A stretch of 64,000 nt of DNA, taken from Treponema sp. C6A8. GTDB taxonomy: Bacteria > Spirochaetota > Spirochaetia > Treponematales > Treponemataceae. How positions within the stretch are numbered: position 1 is the first letter of the stretch; the number at the start of each line of letters is the position of its first letter. The stretch spans positions 1 through 64,000 of the forward strand of contig NZ_JHVB01000008.1 of NCBI RefSeq assembly GCF_000619925.1. The letters run 5' to 3'. The translations under genes were made by a program, and so were the position numbers. Positions 33,545 to 41,808 of this stretch are shown in pieces. The notes beneath the pieces are model-generated. The model searched no databases. It was not told where the DNA came from and saw only the letters and a list, made by a program, of their open reading frames with translations.

Positions 33545-34327
33545 TTAATTAAACAAATCATCCCAGCCGTAAAGCTTACCTTTTGACAATTTTCCTGTCT
33601 TTACGGCTGATGAAAGTTTTTCCAGAGCTTTTACTGAACCTACGGCAAAGCCTTCGCGGCTGCGGGCTGTGTGAGTAAGCTCGATTGTGTCGGCAGTTCC
33701 GTCAAAGAATACTTTATGAGTTCCAGGAATGTTTCCGCAGCGGGTTGAGCTTACGTGAAGCTGATTAGCCTTTGGACGTTCGTGGAAGGCATCTGTTACG
33801 ATTTCTGTTTTGTTTTTATTGCCAAGCATTACGCGGCGGGCAATTTCCAAAGCAGTTCCTGAAGGGCTGTCTGCCTTCTGATTGTGGTGAGCTTCCCAGG
33901 TTGCAACATCGTAATCTGAATATTCAGCCATGAGTTTTGCAGCTTCTTCTACAATTTTATAGAACATATTTACGCCGATTGAAAAGTTTGCAGAAGTCAT
34001 GATAACTCCGCCGCAATCAGCTGCCATTTTGTTTACTTCATCGTGCTTGTCGTTCCAGCCTGTTGTTCCAACTACGATTGGAAGTCCAAGAGGGAGTAAA
34101 GCCTTGATGTTTCCCATAACGGCTGTAGGATGAGAGAATTCGATAACTCCCTCTGCCCCGCTTGATTTTACAGCGCGGGTAAGAGCCTGCTCATCTCCGG
34201 CAGGGATTTTATTTGTAGCGTCTTCTGCCATTACGTCGATTGTTGCTACAACCTCGTGACCGGCTTTTTTAGCACACACTTCTATCATGTGCCCCATTTT
34301 TCCATATCCAACTAAAGCTATTTTCAT
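33545..34327 (-). CDS. dapB: 4-hydroxy-tetrahydrodipicolinate reductase
   Basis: Reduces hydroxy-tetrahydrodipicolinate with NAD(P)H in the diaminopimelate pathway. The 260-aa protein has the Rossmann start IALVGYGKMGHMIE, VGTTGWND, the catalytic WEAHHNQKADSPSGTAL and EGFAVGSVKAL near the C-terminus. ATG 34327 has a perfect GGAGG at 6 nt; an in-frame codon 33 nt upstream falls in a family-2 repeat boundary and is unlikely. Confidence 0.95.
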   Translation of the reverse strand: MKIALVGYGKMGHMIEVCAKKAGHEVVATIDVMAEDATNKIPAGDEQALTRAVKSSGAEGVIEFSHPTAVMGNIKALLPLGLPIVVGTTGWNDKHDEVNKMAADCGGVIMTSANFSIGVNMFYKIVEEAAKLMAEYSDYDVATWEAHHNQKADSPSGTALEIARRVMLGNKNKTEIVTDAFHERPKANQLHVSSTRCGNIPGTHKVFFDGTADTIELTHTARSREGFAVGSVKALEKLSSAVKTGKLSKGKLYGWDDLFN

Positions 34328-34344
34328 TAAAAACCTCCGGTTTT

Positions 34345-34521
34345 CAGGTATCAGGTTCAAGGTATCAGGTGTTAGGATTTTAGCAGCAGGCGTTGCGGGC
34401 GGCGTTTGAGCCCGCAGAGGGGGTAGCGGAAAACGGTAGCAGCAAAGCTGCGTACGTTTGAAGCGAGGGGGAGACCTCCCCCATCCCTGCCTATAACCTA
34501 AAACCCAGCACCTATAACCTA
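34345..34521 (+). repeat. Family-2 GC-rich structured repeat, copy A (full)
   Basis: The ends are inverted relatives: CAGGTATCAGG...GGTATCAGGTGTTAGG on the left and CCTATAACCT...CACCTATAACCT on the right. Between them are three hairpins: TGCGGGC/GCCCGCA, GCAGC-aaa-GCTGC and GGGGGAG-ac-CTCCCCC, joined by GAGGGGGTAGCG. The right end touches the lysC stop codon and the left end is next to the dapB ribosome site, so it fills the whole lysC-dapB gap. Confidence 0.8.
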
Positions 34522-35844
34522 GTTAAAGAATGCTCCGTGCAAAATCTGAACAGTCTTATCGGCTTCGTCGTCGTCAACAATCATGCTGATGTTTACCTTG
34601 CTTGCGCCCTGGCTGATCATCTGGACGTTGATTCCTTCGTCGGCAAGAACGGCAAATCCGCTGGCAAGAATTGCAGAAGAATGAGCCGCGTCACAAACGA
34701 TTGTAACGATTGACTTTCCTGTGTGAACTGAAACTTCGCTGGCCTCTTCAAGATCTTTTACAAGACCAGAAAGATCTGACTTTGTGTTTACTGTAAGGGA
34801 AACTGAAACTTCTGAAGTTGCAATTACGTCGATGCTTACATTCCACTTGAGGAAGTTGTTGAAAACGTGGGCAAGGAAGCCTGCGGCGCCCAGCATACGG
34901 GAAGAAACAATATCAATAAGGGTGATGTGTTTTACAGTTGTAATTGCGCAAACCGGAGGAACTTTTCCAGTGTGCTTTTCTACGATGATAGAACCCGGGC
35001 TCTGAATATTGTAAGAGTTCTTTACGCGAACCGGAGTGCCTGTTTTGCGGCAAGGAACCATCGAGCGGGGATGAAGAACCTGGGCACCGAACATTGCAAG
35101 TTCCTGAGCTTCTTCGTAAGTAACTTCAGGAACAGTTTTTGCGTCCTTGCAGATGCGTGGATCAGTTGTAAGAATACCGTCAACATCCTTCCAGGTCTGG
35201 ATTTCTTCGGCTCCCATTGCAGAACCGATGATAGTTGCAGTAAGGTCTGAACCGCCGCGGCCAAGAGTTGTGATGTTTCCTTTTTTATCTTTTGCGATAA
35301 AGCCAGTTACGATTGGAATCTGATTGTCATCGCCGTTTTTATAGGCTGTAAGATAACGGGGAATATTTTCCCAGACTTCATCAAGAAGCTCAGCGGACAT
35401 AAATGCAGAGTCGCTGACAATTCCGATGTCCCAGGCATCGTAGAAGCGGGCTGGAATTCCCTGTTTTTTAAGATAGGCTGCCATAATGCGGACTGAAAGT
35501 CTTTCACCAAAAGAAACAAGATAGTCGCGGGTACGTTTTGTAAGCTCTTTGAGCATTGAAATGCCAGTAAGAAGCTGGTTGAGCTCTGACAAAAGGGCTT
35601 CTGTTTCTGTGCCGTCAAGTTCAAGTGCGGTAATTGTTTCGCGGTGAAGTTTTGCAACCTGTGCAATGTCAACTTTTCCGTTTACTGCATCGTCGGCAGC
35701 TGCCAGAAGATGATCGGTTGTATCGCCCATGGCTGACAAAACTACTGCCGGACGATTCTGCTGATATGCTTTTATAATTGAAGCAACATGTTTGATTCTT
35801 TCTGCATTGGCGACGCTGGAGCCGCCGAATTTCATTACTATCAT
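34519..35844 (-). CDS. lysC: Aspartate kinase
   Basis: Phosphorylates aspartate, the first step to lysine, methionine and threonine. The 441-aa protein starts with the kinase motif MKFGGSSVANAERI, has LGRGGSDLTATIIG and SFGERLSVRI, and ends in two ACT domains (about 295-440), which normally mediate feedback inhibition. The stop codon TAG borders a family-2 repeat. Upstream, TATAAT ends 7 nt before the ATG and no Shine-Dalgarno is present; no lysine riboswitch is visible. Confidence 0.95.
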   Translation of the reverse strand: MIVMKFGGSSVANAERIKHVASIIKAYQQNRPAVVLSAMGDTTDHLLAAADDAVNGKVDIAQVAKLHRETITALELDGTETEALLSELNQLLTGISMLKELTKRTRDYLVSFGERLSVRIMAAYLKKQGIPARFYDAWDIGIVSDSAFMSAELLDEVWENIPRYLTAYKNGDDNQIPIVTGFIAKDKKGNITTLGRGGSDLTATIIGSAMGAEEIQTWKDVDGILTTDPRICKDAKTVPEVTYEEAQELAMFGAQVLHPRSMVPCRKTGTPVRVKNSYNIQSPGSIIVEKHTGKVPPVCAITTVKHITLIDIVSSRMLGAAGFLAHVFNNFLKWNVSIDVIATSEVSVSLTVNTKSDLSGLVKDLEEASEVSVHTGKSIVTIVCDAAHSSAILASGFAVLADEGINVQMISQGASKVNISMIVDDDEADKTVQILHGAFFN

Positions 35845-35851
35845 AGGTGAG

Positions 35852-35857
35852 ATTATA
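35852..35857 (-). promoter_or_regulatory. -10 box of lysC (predicted leaderless)
   Basis: TATAAT on the minus strand ends 7 nt before the lysC ATG. The -35 region (TTTTAC-like) is weak. Confidence 0.5.
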
Positions 35858-35906
35858 GTGATTTACAAGGTTTAGTAAAAGTACAGTTCTTAAATATTTT
35901 TTAATA

Positions 35907-36060
35907 AAAAAAATGGCTTCCGGTCGTGGAGCATGTGTCAAAACCGCTCGGTACCTCGCTACATGCTATTTTTGTAAGGAAACTATTGCATGCGCCGCTA
36001 GCGCGGCAGACAAAAATAGAATGTTTTTACCACACGCTCCACTCCCTAACGCCATTTTTT
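35907..36060 (+). repeat. Family-1 structured palindromic element, full-length copy
   Basis: It has ends AAAAATGGC and GCCATTTTTT, the same inner stem (CTATTTTTGT with ACAAAAATAG), GGAAACTATT and hairpin 2 as the copy at 6732. Its lower stem differs: TGGAGCATGTG pairs with CACACGCTCCA. It lies between the divergent lysC and DJ-1 genes. Confidence 0.85.
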
Positions 36061-36128
36061 CTTTCTAAAATTTCAGATTTGTCTTTTTTATAAAATCACT
36101 ATAAAATTGAAACAAGAGGTTTTTGAAT

Positions 36129-36716
36129 ATGAAAAAAGCAGCAGTTTTTCTGGCAGATGGATTTGAAGAAGTTGAGGCGCTTACGCCGGTAGATTATTTG
36201 AGAAGGGCTGGAGTTGAGCTTATTACAGTTGCAATTCCTTCACCAACTATGAAAGAAGGAAAAACTGTTACAGGCTCGCACAAGATTCCTGTAATTGCAG
36301 ATACAACATTAAAGGAATACCTTGCAAAGTACGCAGACAATGAACCGGATTTAGTTTTCTGTCCGGGTGGTTCAGTGGGAGCTGACAATCTTTCTGAGTG
36401 CGCAGAGCTCCTTGAACATCTTGATAAATGCTATGACGACGGCAGATATGTAAGCGCAATCTGTGCCAGTCCTGCAGTTGTGCTTGGAAAAACCAAGGTG
36501 CCGGAAGGAAAACGCTGGACCTGCTATCCTGGAATGCAAAAAGAAAGTCATCCTGATTATCAGTTGAAATATGAAGACAAGGTTTTTATTACTGACGGAA
36601 AATTGATTACAGCACGCGGAGCCGGTGCCGCTGAAGAATTTGCAATGGAATTGATAAGGCTTTTGTGCGGTGACGAAGTCGCAAAAAAGATTCACGACGG
36701 AACTTTACAGCGATAA
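36129..36716 (+). CDS. DJ-1/PfpI (YajL-like) family protein
   Basis: A 195-aa protein of the DJ-1 superfamily. The nucleophile elbow is SAICASPAVVLG (C112), the partner glutamate lies in GFEEVEALTP (about residue 14), and FCPGGSVGADNL forms the oxyanion loop. Members are deglycase/chaperone-like or redox-protective proteins; the exact role is unsettled. ATG 36129 has GAGG at 9 nt; a TTG two codons earlier is too close to it. It ends at a strong terminator. Confidence 0.88.
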   Translation: MKKAAVFLADGFEEVEALTPVDYLRRAGVELITVAIPSPTMKEGKTVTGSHKIPVIADTTLKEYLAKYADNEPDLVFCPGGSVGADNLSECAELLEHLDKCYDDGRYVSAICASPAVVLGKTKVPEGKRWTCYPGMQKESHPDYQLKYEDKVFITDGKLITARGAGAAEEFAMELIRLLCGDEVAKKIHDGTLQR

Positions 36717-36743
36717 AACAAATAATATAGATAAAAAACCAAA

Positions 36744-36766
36744 GGGGGCTTGAAAGCCCCCTTTTC
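36744..36766 (+). terminator. Rho-independent terminator after the DJ-1 gene
   Basis: GGGGGCTTGAAAGCCCCC followed by TTTTC. It can also serve the converging 111-residue gene, as A-runs lie on its left. Confidence 0.85.
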
Positions 36767-37102
36767 TTATTTATCTTCTTCCTTGCCTTTTTCAAGCAAA
36801 TCGTTCTTTTCTTTAATCTGATTTGTAAGGGTCTGGATTTCTTCCTGAATAGGTTCAACTTCAATAACTACGCCTTCCGGAAGTTCAATCTTCTTTTCTG
36901 CAATAAGGGCAGAAAGTTTTTCTCCCAAAGCCTGATATTTTGCATCACGCTTCATTTCAAGCTGTTTTTTTTCTATTTTAACAACACTTGCATCAGAGAA
37001 TTTCTGAACTTTGTCGCCTGCCTTTTCAAAAGCTGACATTGCGCCGGCAGCTCCCTTTGAAAGCGCCAGCTTTACTTTGTTTACAATATCTTCAGTATCC
37101 AT
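36767..37102 (-). CDS. Small coiled-coil hypothetical protein
   Basis: A 111-aa, charged, Lys/Glu-rich protein: helical N-terminus (DTEDIVNKVKLALSKG), a middle lysine-rich helix (KKQLEMKRDAKYQALGEKL) and a C-terminal coiled coil (EEIQTLTNQIKEKNDLLEK). There is no signal peptide or membrane segment, and I recognise no family. GAGAGG lies 9 nt before ATG. It follows the large SpoIIE gene on the opposite side of 53 bp and may have its own promoter. Confidence 0.7.
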   Translation of the reverse strand: MDTEDIVNKVKLALSKGAAGAMSAFEKAGDKVQKFSDASVVKIEKKQLEMKRDAKYQALGEKLSALIAEKKIELPEGVVIEVEPIQEEIQTLTNQIKEKNDLLEKGKEEDK

Positions 37103-37155
37103 AAGTACACCTCTCTATAAGTATATAAATTAATATAATACCCTTTTCAGATTTT

Positions 37156-40100
37156 TCAAAGTCTTTTTATTGCTAAAAGCGTCAAATCGTCAGACTGTTC
37201 ATCTTCCAGTACCTGGTTGTAGTCGACATAGTTAGGCTCACCGGCCCCTGCTTCGCTGGCGGCGGCATAAAAATCATAGCGGGAAAAATATTTCTTTAAG
37301 AAAGCGTCAATTTTTTTGTCAACGCGGACATATTCTGTCTGAGGAACTACAGGAGTTTTATACAATCTGAAAACCTTTTCACAGGAAGCCAGGGCAATAA
37401 TTGAATCTTCGATTGTTCCCTGAGACTTTGTAAAATTAAAGTGAAGTTTTTCATCTGCCCGAGGATTTTCAAGCTTGGTTAATTCATAATCCTTTCGATT
37501 TAAAACTGATTCAATAATAGAAGTAATCCGTTCAGTTCCAAACTCTTCTTTAACGTCATCGATTTTTCCGTTTATCTCGGCTCGTTTTACAGTGAAGTCT
37601 GCTTCGCGGACACGACGGGTAGATTCTTCAATACCGTCAGTGTAGAGGTAGAGAACATCACCCTTATTCAGATGATGCTTTTCTACGGCAAAACCACCCC
37701 TCATCTGAAGCAGGTCATTTGAGAAAACGCCTGCTGTCGGGGCTGAAGCCAGGGTAACGGTTTTAATTTTTCTTGAAGCGGCTTCGAAAATATGGAAAAT
37801 TCGGTCGCCGGCATTACAGGTGTAAAGCTCTCCAGTCTTAAGATTGATAAGACAGATGATGAGGGTTGCAAACTTTCCCTTGAGTCCAAGCTTTTCGATA
37901 AAATCATTAATCTGGTCAACAACACGGTTGATATTTGAACCGTCGTGCTTAAAAGTCCAGTGGTCAAAATAGCGGCGGAAGATTGTAGCAACGACTGTCA
38001 TGATAATGGCCGCCGGGATTCCGTGACCGGAAGCATCGCACTTGATTGCAACAAACCATTCCTTATCAAGGCGGCGGTAATCAAAGTAGTCGCCCGAAAC
38101 CCCGGATTCACCCTCGTAGTAACCGAAGCATTCAACCTGGTCATCTTTATACTGCGCCGTTGTCTTTTTATTATTAAAGTCGTCGCTGGTAAGGGGGAGG
38201 AAGGCATTCTGGACAGCCTTACCGTCCATTGTAAGCGCCTCCTCCTCTGCAACAGCAACAAGTTCATGGGTCATGTAATTTACCGCATCACCCAGGCGGC
38301 CGATTTCATCCTTCGAGCGGATGTGAATATCCTTTCCCTTAAGATTGAGCTTATTTTTTGTGCGGCCGATTAACTGAACGTGTCTTTCAAGCTGTCTTAC
38401 CGGGTGAACAATAATCATTGCAAAGAGAGAGGCACCGAACATTCCGATTAAGAGGGCAATAACTGTGATGATGACGCCAAAAACGACAATCCCTTTTGTC
38501 TCAGAAATTATAGAATCGACAAGAGTCTGAGTTGAAAGCTTTACCAGAACAACCGCGTGAACATAATTGTTGGTAGTACCGCGGCGGTATAAAACCGGAC
38601 GATAGAAAATATAATCTGTATTTTCGTAATCAAGATTTGATGAATCAAAATGAGGATAAGAACCTGTTGAATTCTGCGCAATCGCCAGCAAATCTGAATC
38701 GATTTTATTACGCAGTGTTACAACACCTTCCGAAGTATATTCAGCCTGGGCAAAATCATCATCAGAACCGCGGGCATAAAGAATATCAGCCTGATGAGAA
38801 AGTCCTTCTATTTTATCTGACAGTTCCTGCTCATTCTGGCTGACCCACATATCAATTGGGGCTAAATCATTAAGAATCTGCAGGACAGCTTCATCTGTTA
38901 TCTGAGAGCGGCCGTAAGACAGTTCAACGGTATCAATTTTTGTAAGGATGTTCGGATCGTTTGAAGCCCAGACATAACGAAGATTTTCACTTGAAGTCGA
39001 ATTCATAGGCTGACCGACAATCGTTACGTATTCAACTTCGCTCATGGCGTCTTTCTGGCGTGGAAGTGAAGTCAGTTCAAGAATATTGTTGGCTGGGAAG
39101 AAGTTTTTAACACCGGTACAAAGGCTTTCAAGCAGAACGCTGGTGCGGTTTTCAAGGCCTTCTGCCAAAGTAAGTTCATGCAGGCTTATATTGTTGCGTC
39201 CGCTCAATACAGAAACGCCCATTACAACAATGATAATCAGGCTGAAAGTAAAGACGACAAGTTTTTTCCTGAGTGAAGGTCTGAATAATGAAAATCGTTT
39301 TGACATGCGAACTTTTCCCCCAACAAAAAGATTTTTTACTATTTTCTTATTTGAAACTTCTTCATAAATTGAAAGCGTGTACCTTGTTAAGAAAGATGCA
39401 AAGACAAGGCAGATAAAAATTATCAAAAGAGAGGCAAGAATAAAGGCAATACCGACAGCATGTTTTACGTCTTTAAAGTTTCTGAAGCGGACAGGCTTTT
39501 GATATTCGCCTTCAATTTTCAAGGTTCCGCTCTGCTGTATATTCAACAGGGCGCCGGAAAAATATAATCCGCGGTCTGTATGATAAAGACCGATTTTATA
39601 CTGGCCTTCATCAAGTTCTGAGCCGACGCTGCCAATAACAATTTTACTGATAAGGCTGTCATTAAGAACTTTGAACTGATTGTTTTTTACTGAAAGTTCC
39701 AGGTCATAAGGGGCCTTTCCATCACGGTCAATGATAAGACGGGTGACAGTTCCATCGTAGGTAAAGCCGCTTCCATAAATCGAAAGCTGGTCTTCGCCAT
39801 ATTCATCTTTTTTAAGTTCTGCCTGCTTAATCACAGTAGAAGGCTTGTACTTATTGAGGAAAACAAAGGTCTGCGAAGGCTCGCTTACGTTTCCAACTTC
39901 ATCCACCGAAGAAACAGACATGACATAAACGCCATTTGAAAGATTCTGGAAGAGGCGGGATTTCAGGCCTGAAACTGTATAGGCCCCGTTACCTGTCATA
40001 CGGCGTTTTTTTGAAAGCTGGTTCTGATATTTCTGACGAAGTGCTGCAAGTTCTTTTTCAGCCCTCTCTTGTGAAAGGGTGAATTTATGTCCCGGCGACT

Positions 40101-41808
40101 GATAAAGTTTTTCCGAAATCTCTCCCGCATAGTCCAGGCGGTAAATATAGGAAACTACATCGTCACTTGGAGAAGGCCCCCATTCAAGGCGGAAGGAATT
40201 CGAAGTCAAAAAGCCGAATTTATCGCAGGCCTGAGACTCAGGCAGCTGAGGAGGAAGAGGCGGCGTAGTATCAAGCTTATATTCCATTACGGCAGGAGCA
40301 GACCAGTTACCGGCATAATCCTGGGCAATAAGAATAAGATAGTAGGAACCGTCACCTTCAAGCGCCTTTGTACGTATTTTTGTTTCCTTAGGGAAGTGAG
40401 CGACAGTTTTTGCAGGCAGCTCTTCAGAATTTCGGGTCCAGATATAAGAATAGCCTGCAATATTCGAAGAATCCTTTGGAAGCTGAACCTGAAATTCCGG
40501 AATTGTTTTGCCAGATTTTTTATTTTTCTGGAAGTTGCCGGGAACAATTACAGGAGTTGCAACACTGCGGTCCGGAGCAAGAAAGGCTATCGAATTTCTT
40601 TTTGATTTAGAAGTCTGCTGCCAGACAAAAGTCAGAACCTTTCCAGAGTCACTGTTATTATCAGAAAGAATAAGAGGAGAAACAAACTGATTTGAATTTT
40701 CATTTTCGCAAAGAGCCGCTTCTTCCCAATAGCTGCCCTGACGCAAAGCCATGTAAGCGCCTTCCCTACCCCGCCGGTTATCAAACCAGGAAAGACAGAG
40801 TTTATCATCATATTCAAAAAGAACGGCGCGGGAAGCGTTTCCGGAAGTTGTTACAGACTCACTTGTTAAAGGCTCAATTCCATTTTTATTAAGGATTGCA
40901 AACCAGATGCTAGTATTATTTCTTGAAGTTCGCTCCCAGCAGAGATTGGCCTTGCCGTCAAAATTATAAATTACAGGCCTCTGATTCTGATAATCGTAAA
41001 AATCTCCGGTATCACGCAAGGAAAGAGACTGCCTGTCTGAAATTAAAACCGCCTCACTCCATGACCTGTTGTCTGAATTCTGCACGGTAAGATAAAGCTG
41101 ATAAGAAATTCGGCTTGTTACAGGATTCACATACTGGGCCTGGAAAACTACAGCGTCGCTGCCGTCAAGACTTGAAAGATATGGAAGGAATGGGTTTCTC
41201 AGCTTTGAAGCGGGCTTAAACTGCTCGAAATTCGACCAGGAAAGTCCGTCTGAAGACACGCTTTCGTAAAGCATGAAGGAGTTTTCCTCGCCAGCCGAAA
41301 TAAACATTTTAAAGCGGTCTTTCTTTTCGCCGCCGCCTGTAAAAATGCGGGGCGCAACCATAAGGCCGGAAGTTTTTATATTGCAGGATTTCCAGCTTCG
41401 ACCATAATCTGAAGTCGTGTAAACCGAAATCTGATTTTTTTCACTTAAAACTGCAACAGCAGTGAGCCCGGATTTAAGGGAAGCCGTCGTGTAAATATAA
41501 GGGACTTCATCGCCGGAATAGGAGAAAGGCCCTGCAAAATTTTCGCTGTTAAAAAACTCCCCCGGAGAAGAATAATTCCGGCAGGAAATATAGATTTCCT
41601 TTTTTGCAGTATCAACATTCTGCCAGAAAACAAGGCCGCCCTCTTCAGTGCTTAAGGTGCTTGGGAAGCGGGCATCGCCAGTCGTAAATGAAAAAGGATT
41701 TTCCCAGTAAAAATCCTTTGCAAAGACAGGATTTCCGCCCGCAAAAAGCAGAATAAGCGCAGTTGAGAAGCTAATCAGATGTTTTTTTACACGGGCCAAA
41801 GAAATCAT
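37156..41808 (-). CDS. Envelope-spanning SpoIIE-type phosphatase with extracytoplasmic propeller domain
   Basis: A 1550-aa protein. It has a signal peptide (about 1-30); a sialidase/BNR-like beta-propeller region (about 35-420) with repeated W/F-rich blades; fibronectin-like domains (about 430-660); membrane helices near 785, 850 and 1105; an extracytoplasmic sensor-like loop (about 870-1095); HAMP (about 1135-1190); and a C-terminal PP2C/SpoIIE phosphatase (about 1240-1550) with SGVSGDYFDY and CDASGHGIPAA metal motifs. It should sense something outside the inner membrane and dephosphorylate an anti-sigma-antagonist-type partner. A similar protein occurs in Treponema pallidum beside UPF0164 genes. 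Its start overlaps the upstream gene by 4 bp. Confidence 0.85.
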   Translation of the reverse strand: MISLARVKKHLISFSTALILLFAGGNPVFAKDFYWENPFSFTTGDARFPSTLSTEEGGLVFWQNVDTAKKEIYISCRNYSSPGEFFNSENFAGPFSYSGDEVPYIYTTASLKSGLTAVAVLSEKNQISVYTTSDYGRSWKSCNIKTSGLMVAPRIFTGGGEKKDRFKMFISAGEENSFMLYESVSSDGLSWSNFEQFKPASKLRNPFLPYLSSLDGSDAVVFQAQYVNPVTSRISYQLYLTVQNSDNRSWSEAVLISDRQSLSLRDTGDFYDYQNQRPVIYNFDGKANLCWERTSRNNTSIWFAILNKNGIEPLTSESVTTSGNASRAVLFEYDDKLCLSWFDNRRGREGAYMALRQGSYWEEAALCENENSNQFVSPLILSDNNSDSGKVLTFVWQQTSKSKRNSIAFLAPDRSVATPVIVPGNFQKNKKSGKTIPEFQVQLPKDSSNIAGYSYIWTRNSEELPAKTVAHFPKETKIRTKALEGDGSYYLILIAQDYAGNWSAPAVMEYKLDTTPPLPPQLPESQACDKFGFLTSNSFRLEWGPSPSDDVVSYIYRLDYAGEISEKLYQSPGHKFTLSQERAEKELAALRQKYQNQLSKKRRMTGNGAYTVSGLKSRLFQNLSNGVYVMSVSSVDEVGNVSEPSQTFVFLNKYKPSTVIKQAELKKDEYGEDQLSIYGSGFTYDGTVTRLIIDRDGKAPYDLELSVKNNQFKVLNDSLISKIVIGSVGSELDEGQYKIGLYHTDRGLYFSGALLNIQQSGTLKIEGEYQKPVRFRNFKDVKHAVGIAFILASLLIIFICLVFASFLTRYTLSIYEEVSNKKIVKNLFVGGKVRMSKRFSLFRPSLRKKLVVFTFSLIIIVVMGVSVLSGRNNISLHELTLAEGLENRTSVLLESLCTGVKNFFPANNILELTSLPRQKDAMSEVEYVTIVGQPMNSTSSENLRYVWASNDPNILTKIDTVELSYGRSQITDEAVLQILNDLAPIDMWVSQNEQELSDKIEGLSHQADILYARGSDDDFAQAEYTSEGVVTLRNKIDSDLLAIAQNSTGSYPHFDSSNLDYENTDYIFYRPVLYRRGTTNNYVHAVVLVKLSTQTLVDSIISETKGIVVFGVIITVIALLIGMFGASLFAMIIVHPVRQLERHVQLIGRTKNKLNLKGKDIHIRSKDEIGRLGDAVNYMTHELVAVAEEEALTMDGKAVQNAFLPLTSDDFNNKKTTAQYKDDQVECFGYYEGESGVSGDYFDYRRLDKEWFVAIKCDASGHGIPAAIIMTVVATIFRRYFDHWTFKHDGSNINRVVDQINDFIEKLGLKGKFATLIICLINLKTGELYTCNAGDRIFHIFEAASRKIKTVTLASAPTAGVFSNDLLQMRGGFAVEKHHLNKGDVLYLYTDGIEESTRRVREADFTVKRAEINGKIDDVKEEFGTERITSIIESVLNRKDYELTKLENPRADEKLHFNFTKSQGTIEDSIIALASCEKVFRLYKTPVVPQTEYVRVDKKIDAFLKKYFSRYDFYAAASEAGAGEPNYVDYNQVLEDEQSDDLTLLAIKRL

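Noticed and set aside
34345..34521. Lysine riboswitch or attenuator near lysC/dapB
   Set aside because: The gap holds a dispersed repeat also found next to glyS; lysC itself has no leader.
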